Shown here one piece after another: positions 1 through 9,972 of a DNA stretch of 64,000 bases. Both the position numbers and the translations under genes were made by a program. The stretch's first letter is position 1; each line of letters starts with the position of its first letter. The notes under the pieces were generated by a model, which was not told the DNA's origin, searched no databases, and saw nothing but the letters and a program-made list of their open reading frames with translations. Location of the stretch: positions 620,001 through 684,000 of the forward strand of contig LODT01000025.1 in the NCBI GenBank assembly GCA_001606155.1. The letters run 5' to 3'. This stretch comes from Tieghemostelium lacteum. Its lineage: Eukaryota > Evosea > Eumycetozoa > Dictyosteliales > Raperosteliaceae.

Positions 1-1319
1 CCAGTAGTAGAGTTACAGTTTCTGGTGAAACATCTGTCAGAGGGTTTAGTACAGACTTGTTTGTCCAAGAATTGACAACCAACTGAAGTGCTCTTACAAG
101 ATGCAGTTTTACAGAGATCTGTGGTGGTACAGAGATTGGAGGCGGTACATTGACCGGTGGATTCAGAACATGTGTTGTTTTGACATTTGTTGGAGTTATC
201 ACAAGTAACTGGAGTGTTGGAACAGAATGATTTCCAGTTGGTTTCATTGATACCTGGGGTCAATGGTGATGGACATGTGTCAGTAGTACATTTCTTGTTA
301 TCGTTACAGTCACGTTCAGCGACACAACAAGTTGAACCAGTACCTTCACAAACATTACAATAATCTCTCCAGGCACAGTTTAGACCCATGTTGGTTTCAA
401 TTTTAATGTTGGAACCAGTGGTCTTTCTTTCACAATAGAAAAAGTCGAAATCGTATTGTTGACCATCAACGAAACCGTGAATGTTGACATTATTCTTTTC
501 GGTACCAGCATAGAAAGTAGCTGATTTTGGACCATGGATTGAACCTAAATCAATCTTGAGAGTCTTGTCAAAGTATACCCAAACATCATCATCACCTTCA
601 AAGGCAAAGGTTTGTGGGTTATCTACGGATCTCTTGTAAGTGAAGTAACTTGACCAATGCATACAGAAATGGAAATTGTGTGCTTTACCACTGTTGTCTT
701 TGTACAAATCGCAGTTATATTGTGGGTATTGGGCAAGTGGGTATAGAGTCTTATTACAGAAACCTTTACCATCTAATGGGAAGAAATTGGAACTTGAGTA
801 GGTGTATCTGTAAACTTCGTTGGAAACTAGAGTCTTGATGAATGGAAGACTGACAGCAACTGGAACATTTACAGTATCAATTGGTTCAAACCAACCGCTG
901 AATGTAGTGGCATTCCATACTGAGTCTTTTGATTGTTTGTTGATTTGGTTACCTTTACCAACATATGAAATTAATCTTGATGGTGGTAAGTAGGTAACTG
1001 TCATATTTTTAACGACTTGGGCATCACCACTGATAGCTGTCCATGGATTTAGAGTTGGATCTGGTTGGAAATCTGATTGAATTCCAGAAACACCTGGATA
1101 GAATTTGTTAATGTAATTTCCTGGCCAGTGATCGAGTACTGTGATTGTAAGAGTTTCTGGTATTCGAAAAAAATAAAAAAGTGTTAAAAATTTCCGAAAT
1201 CGATTTCTTTTTTTTGATGATGTGTGGGTGAGTGAATGGTGATATTTACCAGTAGTTTGAGAATATACTGTTGCTACAATCACAGCAAGTGTGAGAAATA
1301 AAATAGTAGCTGATTTCAT
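1..1319 (-). CDS. psi-type PA14/fibro-slime secreted protein (3'-partial)
   Basis: Seen: ATG at 1319; exon 1 is 1319-1250, the intron 1249-1157 (93 bp, GT...CCAG), and exon 2 runs from 1156 off the left edge. The first 20 residues (MKSATILFLTLAVIVATVYS) form a signal peptide. A PA14/fibro-slime domain follows, with the diagnostic stretch GDDDVWVYFDKTLKIDLGSI followed by HGPKSA, then Cys-rich repeats of the slime-mould CTDC type (DCNDNKKCTTDTCPS and similar) up to the edge. Known: this architecture is that of the D. discoideum prespore-cell-inducing (psi) family of secreted developmental factors of roughly 700 residues. Inferred: a secreted or membrane-anchored developmental signal. The C-terminus, including any membrane segment, lies outside the window. 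The intron holds a C/A-rich box (near 1219-1240) resembling dictyostelid G-box/CA motifs. Family assignment is firm; which psi member it is cannot be said. Confidence 0.88.
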   Translation of the reverse strand, partial: MKSATILFLTLAVIVATVYSQTTGKYHHSLTHTSSKKRNRFRKFLTLFYFFRIPETLTITVLDHWPGNYINKFYPGVSGIQSDFQPDPTLNPWTAISGDAQVVKNMTVTYLPPSRLISYVGKGNQINKQSKDSVWNATTFSGWFEPIDTVNVPVAVSLPFIKTLVSNEVYRYTYSSSNFFPLDGKGFCNKTLYPLAQYPQYNCDLYKDNSGKAHNFHFCMHWSSYFTYKRSVDNPQTFAFEGDDDVWVYFDKTLKIDLGSIHGPKSATFYAGTEKNNVNIHGFVDGQQYDFDFFYCERKTTGSNIKIETNMGLNCAWRDYCNVCEGTGSTCCVAERDCNDNKKCTTDTCPSPLTPGINETNWKSFCSNTPVTCDNSNKCQNNTCSESTGQCTASNLCTTTDLCKTASCKSTSVGCQFLDKQVCTKPSDRCFTRNCNSTT

Positions 1320-2700
1320 TTTATTTCTAATGGATTAATATTTGAATATTTCTTTTATTATGTTACAGATGGGTATAAAGATCGATATTGATAAACAATA
1401 ATAGGGTTTTTTTTTGAAAGTATTTAAAAAATTAAGCCTAATTAGGATTCAAAAGAAAAAAAATCAAATAATTAATTGATTGATATAAATAATTTTACAA
1501 TGTGATAATAAATAAAAGGAATTGTGAAAAAAAAAGAAGAAGCTAAAAAAAAAATTTTGATCAACCTCAAACTTTAGATATTTTTAAATTTTGTTTGAAT
1601 TGATTATGATAAAAATCAAAACACAAAGATTGTCCACAAAATGGGGGCACATGCGTATATTTTTTAGAGAAATTTGATAAAAATCAAAATAGAGAAATTT
1701 CTTATCAATTGAAAAAATATCCTGAGGAAGATATTACAAAATTGCGAGTGTTACTACAAATGTATTATTTATGTTCACAATTTATTATTATTCTCAGAGT
1801 ATATTTTTTTTATTACATATAAACATTTGTGTGTATACTTGTGATAAGGAGCACATCTCGATGTTATACTACTTGTGTATTTATCACCATTCTATTTTTA
1901 TCTTTTATCATTTATTATTTCAAGTAATCCATCACAATTGTTTGTAATTATTGGATCTTTATAAATTACAATAGACACAATCCCTCACTACCAATGATGA
2001 AATTAGATGAGATAAATTAGATGCAGGGTTTACCATTTTTTTTTTTTTTCGTTAAAGGTTGGTGTTATCGGTGGAATTTTAATGGATTTTGTTCATTGTT
2101 AATTTTTTTATTAAAAATTCAAAAAAAATATTTGTTTTACACTGTTCAACACTCCGTATTTCTTTCTTGTCACTTCTGGAACACTTTACCTTTTTATCTA
2201 AAAATGTTTTAAAAAAATAATTGATCATTTTGATTGAAGTGAAAATTACATAAAGAAATAAGTTATAATATTATATTATTTTTATACATATATTTTTATA
2301 TGTACAGTTAATTCAAAATATTATAATATTATAAATGAGAAACTTATTTTTTAATCTAATGATATCATATATAATATTTTAGGGTTTTTTTTCAAAGTAG
2401 AAACCCTTTCGGATCTCTGTATGATCTAATATTTCTGAGAAGTAACAAATAATAGGTATGAATCCCTGTTCCCATATGACAATAGGCTTTATAAAATTGG
2501 TGCAGGGTACCACATAGGTTTAAAATGTCGATAAATTTAATATCCTATTTAAAAAATAATTTGTATCTCGAAAATTTAACTGGTATGAATCATCAAAATA
2601 GATATTTATTTTCAAAAAATTTCTCTACTTTGCAGTATAAAAACCACCAAATTTAATTTAATTTCATTTTCAATTTCAAAATTTAATATAAACTTATAAA
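1320..2700. other. AT-rich intergenic region
   Basis: A 1.4-kb gap upstream of both flanking genes, which diverge from it. It is dominated by A and T runs and has no convincing coding sequence: the longest open frame (2021-2212) is low-complexity Phe/Leu-rich sequence. A less AT-rich patch near 1636-1660 contains GGGGCACATGCG. Another at 2400-2520 contains a two-part inverted repeat (2455-2468 with 2503-2511). No tRNA A/B boxes or snRNA motifs were recognised. It presumably holds the promoters of the psi-type gene and the small Cys-rich gene. Confidence 0.5.
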
Positions 2701-2935
2701 ATGTGCAAATACTCATCTGGTTGTATGTAATCAAAATATACATTGAAACAAATAATTTTTTTTCTAAATTAATTGACAATATCATTTTCAATTTCCAGGT
2801 GGTACTTCTGATACTAAACATTGCAAAGCCAATGGTTGCGTTCTATGTAAAGGTTGCTCAAGATCAATTAAGACTGGTAATGCACCACCAAGTGGTAACT
2901 CAGCTCAATGCCCAGACTGTAAATCAAACTATTAA
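2701..2935 (+). CDS. small Cys-rich (zinc-ribbon-like) protein, 52 aa, two exons
   Basis: Seen: exon 1 is 2701-2722, the intron 2723-2798 (76 bp, GTATGT...TTTCCAG), exon 2 2799-2935 with a TAA stop. The join falls inside a Cys codon and gives a 52-residue protein starting MCKYSSGCGTSDTKHC. It has eight cysteines at residues 2, 8, 16, 20, 23, 26, 44 and 47. The last ones are spaced C20-x2-C23-x2-C26 ... C44-x2-C47, which could form a zinc ribbon or disulphide knot. There is no signal peptide or membrane segment. I do not recognise the family. The gene model is supported by the good donor and acceptor and by the way the join extends the Cys pattern. An unspliced reading gives only a low-complexity frame. 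Confidence 0.6.
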
Positions 2936-3136
2936 ACATATTATAGTTGAAGCTTGATACTCATTATTATTAGCTCAAACTAATAATAAAAAACATTTGT
3001 GTACACATTAAAAGATATCCATCACCAATTACCCTATTTCATTGAATTTGTTTTGGACTTTTCATTATCTTTTTAAATTAAATTATCTCGCATATGAGTG
3101 TGTTCATTTTGATATATCTTTACATATCTACAATTT

Positions 3137-4957
3137 TTAACTAGTTTCTTTATTATCAGAGATTAATGAATAAATATTTTGATTTTGTGTTTCAATTTGA
3201 TCATTAATGGAGGCTAATTGTTTTTCGTAGTCAGCCAAAATAATGCTGTTGGAGTCCAATTTCTCAGAGATTTCAATCAACAGATTCTTTTTCTCAGTGA
3301 GTTCCTGTTGTTTAGATTTCATTTCGGTCAACAGGTTAGAGGCTTCAGTGAACTTTTTCAAATCTTTAGCTTGATTTTTTTGTGTTTCCAATTGTGGTAA
3401 AAGTTCCTCGAGTGTCACAATACTGTTTCTAGTTGACACCTTTAACTGCTGTTGTTGTGACTGATTTTGTGTTAGTTGACTAATTTGATTTTGAATCACT
3501 GATGATTTACTCTTTAGTTTGGAGAGACTGTTAAAGTGAATTTCAAGATCCTCATACAATTTCTTGGTACTTTGCGACTCTAATTGAACCTGAATCTCTT
3601 GTGATGACTCTAGACATTTCAAATGGTCATCCAACAGACCCTCAATTCTAGACTTCCAATGAAAACTTTCGTTATCCTGTGGATTCGAAAGCTTAGAGAT
3701 TTCATTTCGAATTTCCATTTCCTCATTTTTCAAATGTTTAATATTCATTTCTCTACCTGCAATATCCAAACGTTCTTTTTGTATTCGCTTCTCTTCATTG
3801 TTGAATTTTAATTTTGAAGACTGAATCTTTTCGTCTATATCATCAATCTCCAAATCCATTGCCTCTTGCTCCTGTTTCTTTAGTTCAATCTGTTTGAGCA
3901 ACTGATCAATCTCCAATTGCTTTTCTAGTTTTCTCAACTGGATATCTTCTCTACTCTGATAGAATGGTTTGGTTTCCTGTTCAATTAGGTCTTTAAGATT
4001 ACTCTCCATCCTATCCAGGGTCTCCAGATCCAATTGCAGGTATTTACTCTCCTTCTCAATGTGATCCAGTTTCTGCTGAGACTGAAACTGTTTCTCTTGT
4101 AACTCCTCTTTGATGGCATCATGATAGCTATCATACTGTTTCTGTTGAACTTTCATCTCTTCCTCTAGAAACTGTAATAAAGGTTCAGATTTAGTTTGAA
4201 ATTGTAAGAGAATCTCTTCAAAATTCATCAAACTCTGACTATCTTGGTTCTGTTCCTTTATTAATCTGTACAAAGTCTCTAGATTCTTTTGATTGTCAAC
4301 TTTTAATTGGTTCATCATTGTCTCTATATTTGATGCCAATTCATAGTTTTCCTCTTCCACATAACCACTCTGTTCCACTTCCAATTTCTTTATACTCTCC
4401 ATATTCTCAGATATCAATTCATTAATTTGTTTCTTTTGTTCTAGTATTTTAAAATTTTGATCTTCAACTTTTTTTATATTCTGTATAAACTCTTCTTTTA
4501 TAGATTCAAATTTCACTAGTTTAGATTCAATACTCTGATCTTCTTCTTCTTTTTCTATTTCTTTTTCTTCATTTTCTTTATTGTTTGGTGTAATTACTGT
4601 TTCTTCAATTTTTTGTATTTTTGTTTCGTTCTCTTCTATTTTATCAATATCTATTGGTGTTTGTTGTTCTACTTTTACAACTGTTATAGGTTGAGGTTGC
4701 TTTTCAACTTCAATTTCATTTTCAATATTTGTTTGTTGTTGTAGAGGTTGTGGTTGTTGTGTTTCAGGTTCTTTTATAGGTACATTAGGAGAAGTTGGTG
4801 GTGGCTTTGGTGTATTCACCTTAATATTTAGGGATTGGAATAAATCGAGTTTTGGAGGTTGAGGTTGAGGAGGTGGCTGTGTTTGAGAAGTTGTAGAAGG
4901 TGGTATGGTTGGGGGTGGAGATTGGTTATTCTTATCTTTTTTACTAAAGAAAAACAT
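3137..4957 (-). CDS. coiled-coil protein with proline-rich N-terminus, 606 aa
   Basis: Single uninterrupted frame, ATG at 4957. Residues 1-65 are basic then Pro/Gln-rich (runs of PPP, PQPQPP). Residues 65-140 are acidic and Gln/Glu-rich. From about 140 to the end the protein is almost pure heptad-like coiled coil rich in E, K, Q and L. Two short stretches, about residues 198-218 (GYVEEENYELASNIETMM) and near 535-560 (DLKKFTEASNLLTEMKSKQ), resemble UVR-type helical hairpins (A/F...A..L...M). No catalytic domain is visible. It is likely a cytoplasmic structural or scaffold protein, but no specific function can be assigned. The gene is convergent with the small Cys-rich gene and diverges from the valyl-tRNA synthetase gene across a 156-bp AT-rich spacer. 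Confidence 0.85.
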   Translation of the reverse strand: MFFFSKKDKNNQSPPPTIPPSTTSQTQPPPQPQPPKLDLFQSLNIKVNTPKPPPTSPNVPIKEPETQQPQPLQQQTNIENEIEVEKQPQPITVVKVEQQTPIDIDKIEENETKIQKIEETVITPNNKENEEKEIEKEEEDQSIESKLVKFESIKEEFIQNIKKVEDQNFKILEQKKQINELISENMESIKKLEVEQSGYVEEENYELASNIETMMNQLKVDNQKNLETLYRLIKEQNQDSQSLMNFEEILLQFQTKSEPLLQFLEEEMKVQQKQYDSYHDAIKEELQEKQFQSQQKLDHIEKESKYLQLDLETLDRMESNLKDLIEQETKPFYQSREDIQLRKLEKQLEIDQLLKQIELKKQEQEAMDLEIDDIDEKIQSSKLKFNNEEKRIQKERLDIAGREMNIKHLKNEEMEIRNEISKLSNPQDNESFHWKSRIEGLLDDHLKCLESSQEIQVQLESQSTKKLYEDLEIHFNSLSKLKSKSSVIQNQISQLTQNQSQQQQLKVSTRNSIVTLEELLPQLETQKNQAKDLKKFTEASNLLTEMKSKQQELTEKKNLLIEISEKLDSNSIILADYEKQLASINDQIETQNQNIYSLISDNKETS

Positions 4958-5113
4958 ATTAATTTAACAGAATTAAATATCTATATATAGATATTTTGTT
5001 ATTTTACTCAGATGTATTTGAGCTAATAAAATTTAAAAAAAAAAAAAATAAAACACATTGTAAATTATTTTTATTTTTTTTTATTTACATTTTCGATTCA
5101 TTTTTTGTTCAAA
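4958..5113. promoter_or_regulatory. shared divergent promoter spacer
   Basis: A 156-bp interval between two divergent start codons, almost entirely A/T with poly-A and poly-T runs (5034-5050 and 5066-5085), as is typical of dictyostelid core promoters. It must contain the initiation sites of both the coiled-coil gene (left) and the valyl-tRNA synthetase gene (right). No specific factor site was recognised. Confidence 0.5.
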
Positions 5114-8100
5114 ATGGAAGATAAAAGTAAAACTACTACTACAGCACCTCCTCCAAAGGAATTGGATGAAGAGCAAAAAAAGAAATTAGAAGAAAAAAAG
5201 AAAGCAAAAGAAGAAGAAAAGAAACTAAAAGCAGCTAAATTTGCAGAAAAGGAAGCTAAACAAAAAGCAGAGAGAGAAAAGGAAGCTGAAAACAAAGCAA
5301 AAAAAGAAAGAGAAAGACTCGAAAAAGAGGCTGAAGAAAAAGAAAAACAATTACAAGAACAAATTAAATTAAAACAATATCTTGATGTTATATTAAAAAC
5401 ACCATCAGGTCAAAAGAAAGGTAGGGGGTCTGGCTAGATGATGATCATCAAATTTGATTATGACTACTAACCTTTTTTTTTATAAATTTTATGATTTGAA
5501 AAGATTTGGGTGGTCAAGGAATTTTCCCAAATTATCATCCAACAGCTGTTGAATCCATTTGGTATGACTATTGGATGTCTAATGGGTATTTTAGTCCAGA
5601 GGCTCAAATGAAGATTCAAAAACACGTTAAACCAGATCAAAAGTTTACTATTGTAATCCCACCACCAAATGTCACAGGATCACTGCATTTGGGTCATGCA
5701 TTGGGTGGATCAATTCAAGATGCATTGATTAGATATCGTAGAATGAATGGTGAGGTTGCATTATGGGTTCCAGGTACAGATCATGCTGGTATTGCCACAC
5801 AGGTTGTTGTGGAAAAGAAGATTTGGAAAGAAGAGAAAAAGACCAGACATGACATTGGTCGTGAGGACTTTGTTAAAAAAGTCTGGGATTGGAAGAATGA
5901 GTACGGTTCAAAGATTCAAGGACAACTAAAGAAAATGGGTTGTTCATTGGACTGGAACAGAGAGGTATTCACAATGGACCAAACCAGATCTCAAGCTGTT
6001 AATGAATGTTTTATTAGAATGTTTAATGATGGTTTGATTTCAAGATCCACACGTTTAGTTAATTGGTCTTGTGCATTGAAGACTGCCATCTCAGATATCG
6101 AAGTTGAGTTCAAAGACCTTGAAAAACACACTAAACTCAAGGTTCCAGGCCACCAAGGCGAATATGACTTTGGTGTCATGTTTGAGTTTTCCTATCCTGT
6201 TGAGGGTACTGACCAGTACTTGAATGTTGCAACAACCCGTATTGAAACCATGTTGGCAGATACAGCAGTTGCCATCAACTCAAAAGATGAGAGATACAAG
6301 CAATTCCATGGAAAATACATTATCCATCCATTGAATGGCAGAAGAATTCCAATTATTATCGATGATGATTTGGTAATTTTAGGATTCGGTACTGGTGCTG
6401 TTAAGGTAACCCCAGCACACGACCCTAACGATTACGAATGTGGTCAGAGAAAAAACTTAGCAATGATCAATCTCTTTACAGATGAAGGTTTGATTAATGA
6501 GAATGGAGGTGAGAGATTCAAAGGTCTAAAGAGATTTGATGCCAGAAATGAGGTCATCAAGGCCCTGCAAGAGAAGGGTCTCTATCGTGGTATGACTGAC
6601 AACAAGATGCGTATTGGTGTCTGTTCACGTAGTAAGGATATCATTGAACCAATGATCAAACCACAATGGTATGTTAAATGCGATGGTATGGCTGAAAGAG
6701 CTTGCAAAGCCGTTAAAGATGGTGAATTAAAGATCATTCCAGAAGCCCACGAAGCTACCTGGTTCCGTTGGTTAGAATCTATTAAAGACTGGTGTGTTTC
6801 TAGACAGTTATGGTGGGGTCACAGAATCCCTGCATACCATGTTGCAGTCAAAGGTATTAACTCTAACCCATATGATACCACTCAATGGGTTGTCGGATCC
6901 TCTTTGGAAAATGCAATTGAAAATGCTATAAAGAAGTATAACCTTACATCTAGAGACCAAATTGAATCCATTGAACAGGATCCAGATGTACTCGATACCT
7001 GGTTCAGTTCTGGTTTGTTCCCATTCTCAGTCTTTGGTTGGCCACAACAAACTGAGGATTTGAAATCATTCTATCCAACATCAGTCTTGGAGACTGGTGC
7101 TGATATCCTCTTCTTCTGGGTTGCCAGAATGGTCATGATGGGTCAATACCTCACTGACAAGTTACCCTTCCACACTGTCTTCCTCCACAGTTTAGTCAGA
7201 GACGCCCATGGTAGAAAAATGTCAAAGTCACTTGGAAACGTTCTCGATCCAAACGATGTTATCCGTGGTATCACTAAAGAGGAGCTCATCCAGAAACTCT
7301 ATGAAGGTAACTTGGACCCAAGTGAGATTGAAAGGGCTACCAACGGTATCAAAGCTGATTTCCCTCAAGGTATTTTAGAGTGTGGTACCGATGCTATGAG
7401 ATTTGCATTGTGCGCCTATACCTCTCAGACCAGAGACATCAATTTAGATATCAACAGAGTCGTCTCTTACAGACATTTCTGTAACAAGATTTGGAATGCC
7501 ACCAGATTTGCCTTGATGAAATTGGAGGGTTACAAACCATTGTCATTCTCAGCAGACTCATTAACTAAAGACACTAACGCAATCAACTTGTGGATGTTGA
7601 ATGCCGCTCAACGTGCTATCAATCTCTGCATTGAAGGTTTCAAATCCTATGACTTCTCACAGGTTACCACTGCAATTTACAATTACTGGCTACTGGAGCT
7701 CTGTGACGTCTATTTAGAAACCACCAAACCAATCTTCCAAAGCCAAGATGAATCCGATCAGGCCATTAAAGAAAAGACCAAAGAGACATTGTACACTTGT
7801 ATTGATATTGGTTTGAGACTCATTCATCCATTTATGCCATATATCTCTGAGGAATTGTACCAAGTCATTCCAAGAAGACCTGAAGAACAGTGGATTCCAA
7901 CTATAATGTATGCACCATACCCTCAATCCACTCCACAATGGGCCAATGGACACATTGAAGAAGAGATGAAAGAGTGTCGTGAAGTTATCCATGCTATTCG
8001 TTCACTTCGTATCACCTATAATGTACCACCTCAAAAGAGAATCTCATCTTACATTCAAGTCAAAACTCAAGAGAGATTTGAAATGTACTCTAAACACTCC

Positions 8101-8445
8101 AAATTCATTCAAGGTCTTTCCTATTCACAAAGCACAGCAGTTCTCTTGGAAAAAGATACACCATCCAGTTATATTGGTAACCAAGCTTCTGATTCTGCTA
8201 CTGTTCTCTTTGATTCCAAAGACCTCAAAGACGATTTTGACTTTTCCAAAGAAATCACCAGACTTCAAGCAAAATCCAATGAAGTCAACACCAAAAAGGA
8301 ACAATTACTCAAGAAAATCAATATTCCAGATTACTCTAAAGTCCCAGCCAAAGTTCAACAAGATAATGAACAAAAATTGAAATCATTTAATGATGAATTA
8401 GCAGGTCTAATTAAATCAATTGAATCTTTGAATTCTTTAATTTAA
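5114..8445 (+). CDS. valS1: valine--tRNA ligase, 1082 aa, two exons
   Basis: Charges tRNA-Val with valine (class I synthetase). Seen: exon 1 is 5114-5420, the intron 5421-5503 (83 bp, with a perfect TACTAAC branch site at 5465-5471), exon 2 5504-8445; the reading frame is kept across the join. Residues 1-95 are a Lys/Glu/Ala-rich helical extension typical of eukaryotic ValRS. The HIGH-type motif ([14 protein letters not shown]) is near residue 165 and the KMSKS motif ([10 protein letters not shown]) near residue 672. Between them lies the editing domain, with [15 protein letters not shown] and [19 protein letters not shown]-terminal coiled coil (last ~60 residues) matches the ValRS tRNA-binding arm. 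The ATG at 5114 is the first ATG in frame. No separate mitochondrial form is visible here. Confidence 0.96.
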
Positions 8446-8550
8446 TTTCATTACACAGTAACAAACACTATAATATATAAAATTAAATTTTATAACAATA
8501 CTTTAAAGTTTCCATTTATACTCAAAAACTTGTATTTTTTTTTTATTATA

Positions 8551-9567
8551 TTACATTTCTGGTTTAGATTTTAAAGGGGTTATATCTGATGTAGTTTTAT
8601 AACGATATCTATTTCTATAAGATAAAAGATGACCATAAGATGCCTCATATATTCTACTTAGTATAACATTGAGAATTGGACCTTTTCCTTCATCTAAATT
8701 CGAGTACTGTCGTTTCAATTCTTCTCCAATTTCAGCAGCCTCTTCAAAAGAAGAATTAATTATATCTTTGATTTTGTTCATTGATGTTTGGATAATGTCA
8801 TTTGGATACGGACTTTTTAGATCCTTTGATAATTGATAGGTTAGTATTTTAACATAGTTATCATATTCTTCATATTGAAATTCATTTACAAAAGAGTATA
8901 AATCATTAACTAGAGAATTAGAAGTTGCAATGACTTTAGTTAGTCTCTTTATAAGTGGATTTAACAATATGGACTTTGGAATAGAAGTACACTCTTGATC
9001 CAATAAAAAGGTTTCATAAAAAATGGGAGACCCCAGTGTTTTTCCTCTGATTTTAAGATATTGTTCCAATGTTGATTCTCTAAGGTTTTCAAAAAGTGTT
9101 TTTTTAACATTCATTAGAACATTTTTAACTATATTGTTCATTGTTTCTCGAGGTACACCAACACTATCAAATTCGTCAAGAATCTCCCAATATGATTTAC
9201 CATAGAGATCATGTTTATTAGATTCTCTATTAAATAAATTGTCCAAATACTCTGGTGTAAAGTTTTTCTTTTCTAATACTAAATCATCTATAATTATAAA
9301 CCAATCTATAATCTTATAAATTGGAACAAAATATTTTTCTGGTAGAAATGAAAAGGAATATGGTGCCACTGTATGTATAGTACGATTAAGTGGTATATTC
9401 CCATAAAATTTCCAATCATTTAGCCATTTTAAATGAGTTTTTTCAATTTGATCTGAAATTGGGAGTTGGTCTGGAATCAACGATGTTTTATCTCCATATA
9501 CACAATAAACTTCTGGAACTTTATAAACTTGATTACTATATAGTTTATAATCCCAAATATCATCCAT
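8551..9567 (-). CDS. terpene synthase (class I cyclase), 338 aa
   Basis: Ionises a prenyl diphosphate (FPP or GGPP) to make a volatile or developmental terpene. Seen: one frame of 338 residues, a normal length for dictyostelid and fungal mono-domain synthases. The aspartate-rich metal motif is D94-D95-L-V-L-E99 (DDxxxE type). The pyrophosphate-sensor Arg is R174 (KIRGKTLGS), 47 residues before the second metal motif N221-D222-L-Y-S225-F-V-N-E229 (NDxxSxxxE). The C-terminal RY pair is near 320-323. All catalytic positions are present, so it looks active. There is no transit or signal peptide, so it is presumably cytosolic. No intron is needed. The product cannot be predicted from sequence alone. 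It diverges from the HIRA-like gene. Confidence 0.93.
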   Translation of the reverse strand: MDDIWDYKLYSNQVYKVPEVYCVYGDKTSLIPDQLPISDQIEKTHLKWLNDWKFYGNIPLNRTIHTVAPYSFSFLPEKYFVPIYKIIDWFIIIDDLVLEKKNFTPEYLDNLFNRESNKHDLYGKSYWEILDEFDSVGVPRETMNNIVKNVLMNVKKTLFENLRESTLEQYLKIRGKTLGSPIFYETFLLDQECTSIPKSILLNPLIKRLTKVIATSNSLVNDLYSFVNEFQYEEYDNYVKILTYQLSKDLKSPYPNDIIQTSMNKIKDIINSSFEEAAEIGEELKRQYSNLDEGKGPILNVILSRIYEASYGHLLSYRNRYRYKTTSDITPLKSKPEM

Positions 9568-9972
9568 TATATCTACTGTTTACTAAATTATTCTTTTTAT
9601 TTGAATTTTAAAAAAAAAATTAATTTATATCCAATTCAAGTAAAAACATTTTTATACTATAGCAATAGATTCTATTTTTATCTATTCTTAAAAATTTTAT
9701 TTATTAAATTTAAAAGAAATCTCATATGTATATGAAATATTTTTTTATTTTTTTTAGATAAATTTCCTCACAAATATACAATTTACTTTATTCTTTTTGT
9801 AAAATTAATAATGGAATGATATAATTATTTTAAATCTAAATTATTTATTATTTTATTTTAAATTTTATCTGGATTTCTTATGAAATTTTGTTGTTTTGTG
9901 GTGATTTAAAAAAAGTTGGGAGATAGAACATATAACGTGGAATTGGCCTTTTAAATTTATTAAAAGAAGCTA
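9568..9972. other. AT-rich divergent promoter region
   Basis: A 405-bp spacer between the divergent terpene synthase and HIRA-like genes. It consists almost wholly of A/T, with T-runs near 9740-9757. No ORF, RNA gene or repeat was recognised. It should hold both promoters. Confidence 0.5.

Noticed and set aside
650-838. Plus-strand open frame inside the psi-type gene
   Set aside because: It lies antisense to the well-supported PA14/fibro-slime coding sequence and encodes nothing recognisable.
2021-2212. 63-codon open frame in the intergenic gap
   Set aside because: Low-complexity Phe/Leu-rich product from T-runs, with no homology and no sensible promoter.
2703-2957. 84-codon frame read straight through the small Cys-rich gene
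   Set aside because: It starts at GTG, reads through the intron, and gives low-complexity sequence. The spliced two-exon reading gives a regular Cys pattern with good splice sites.
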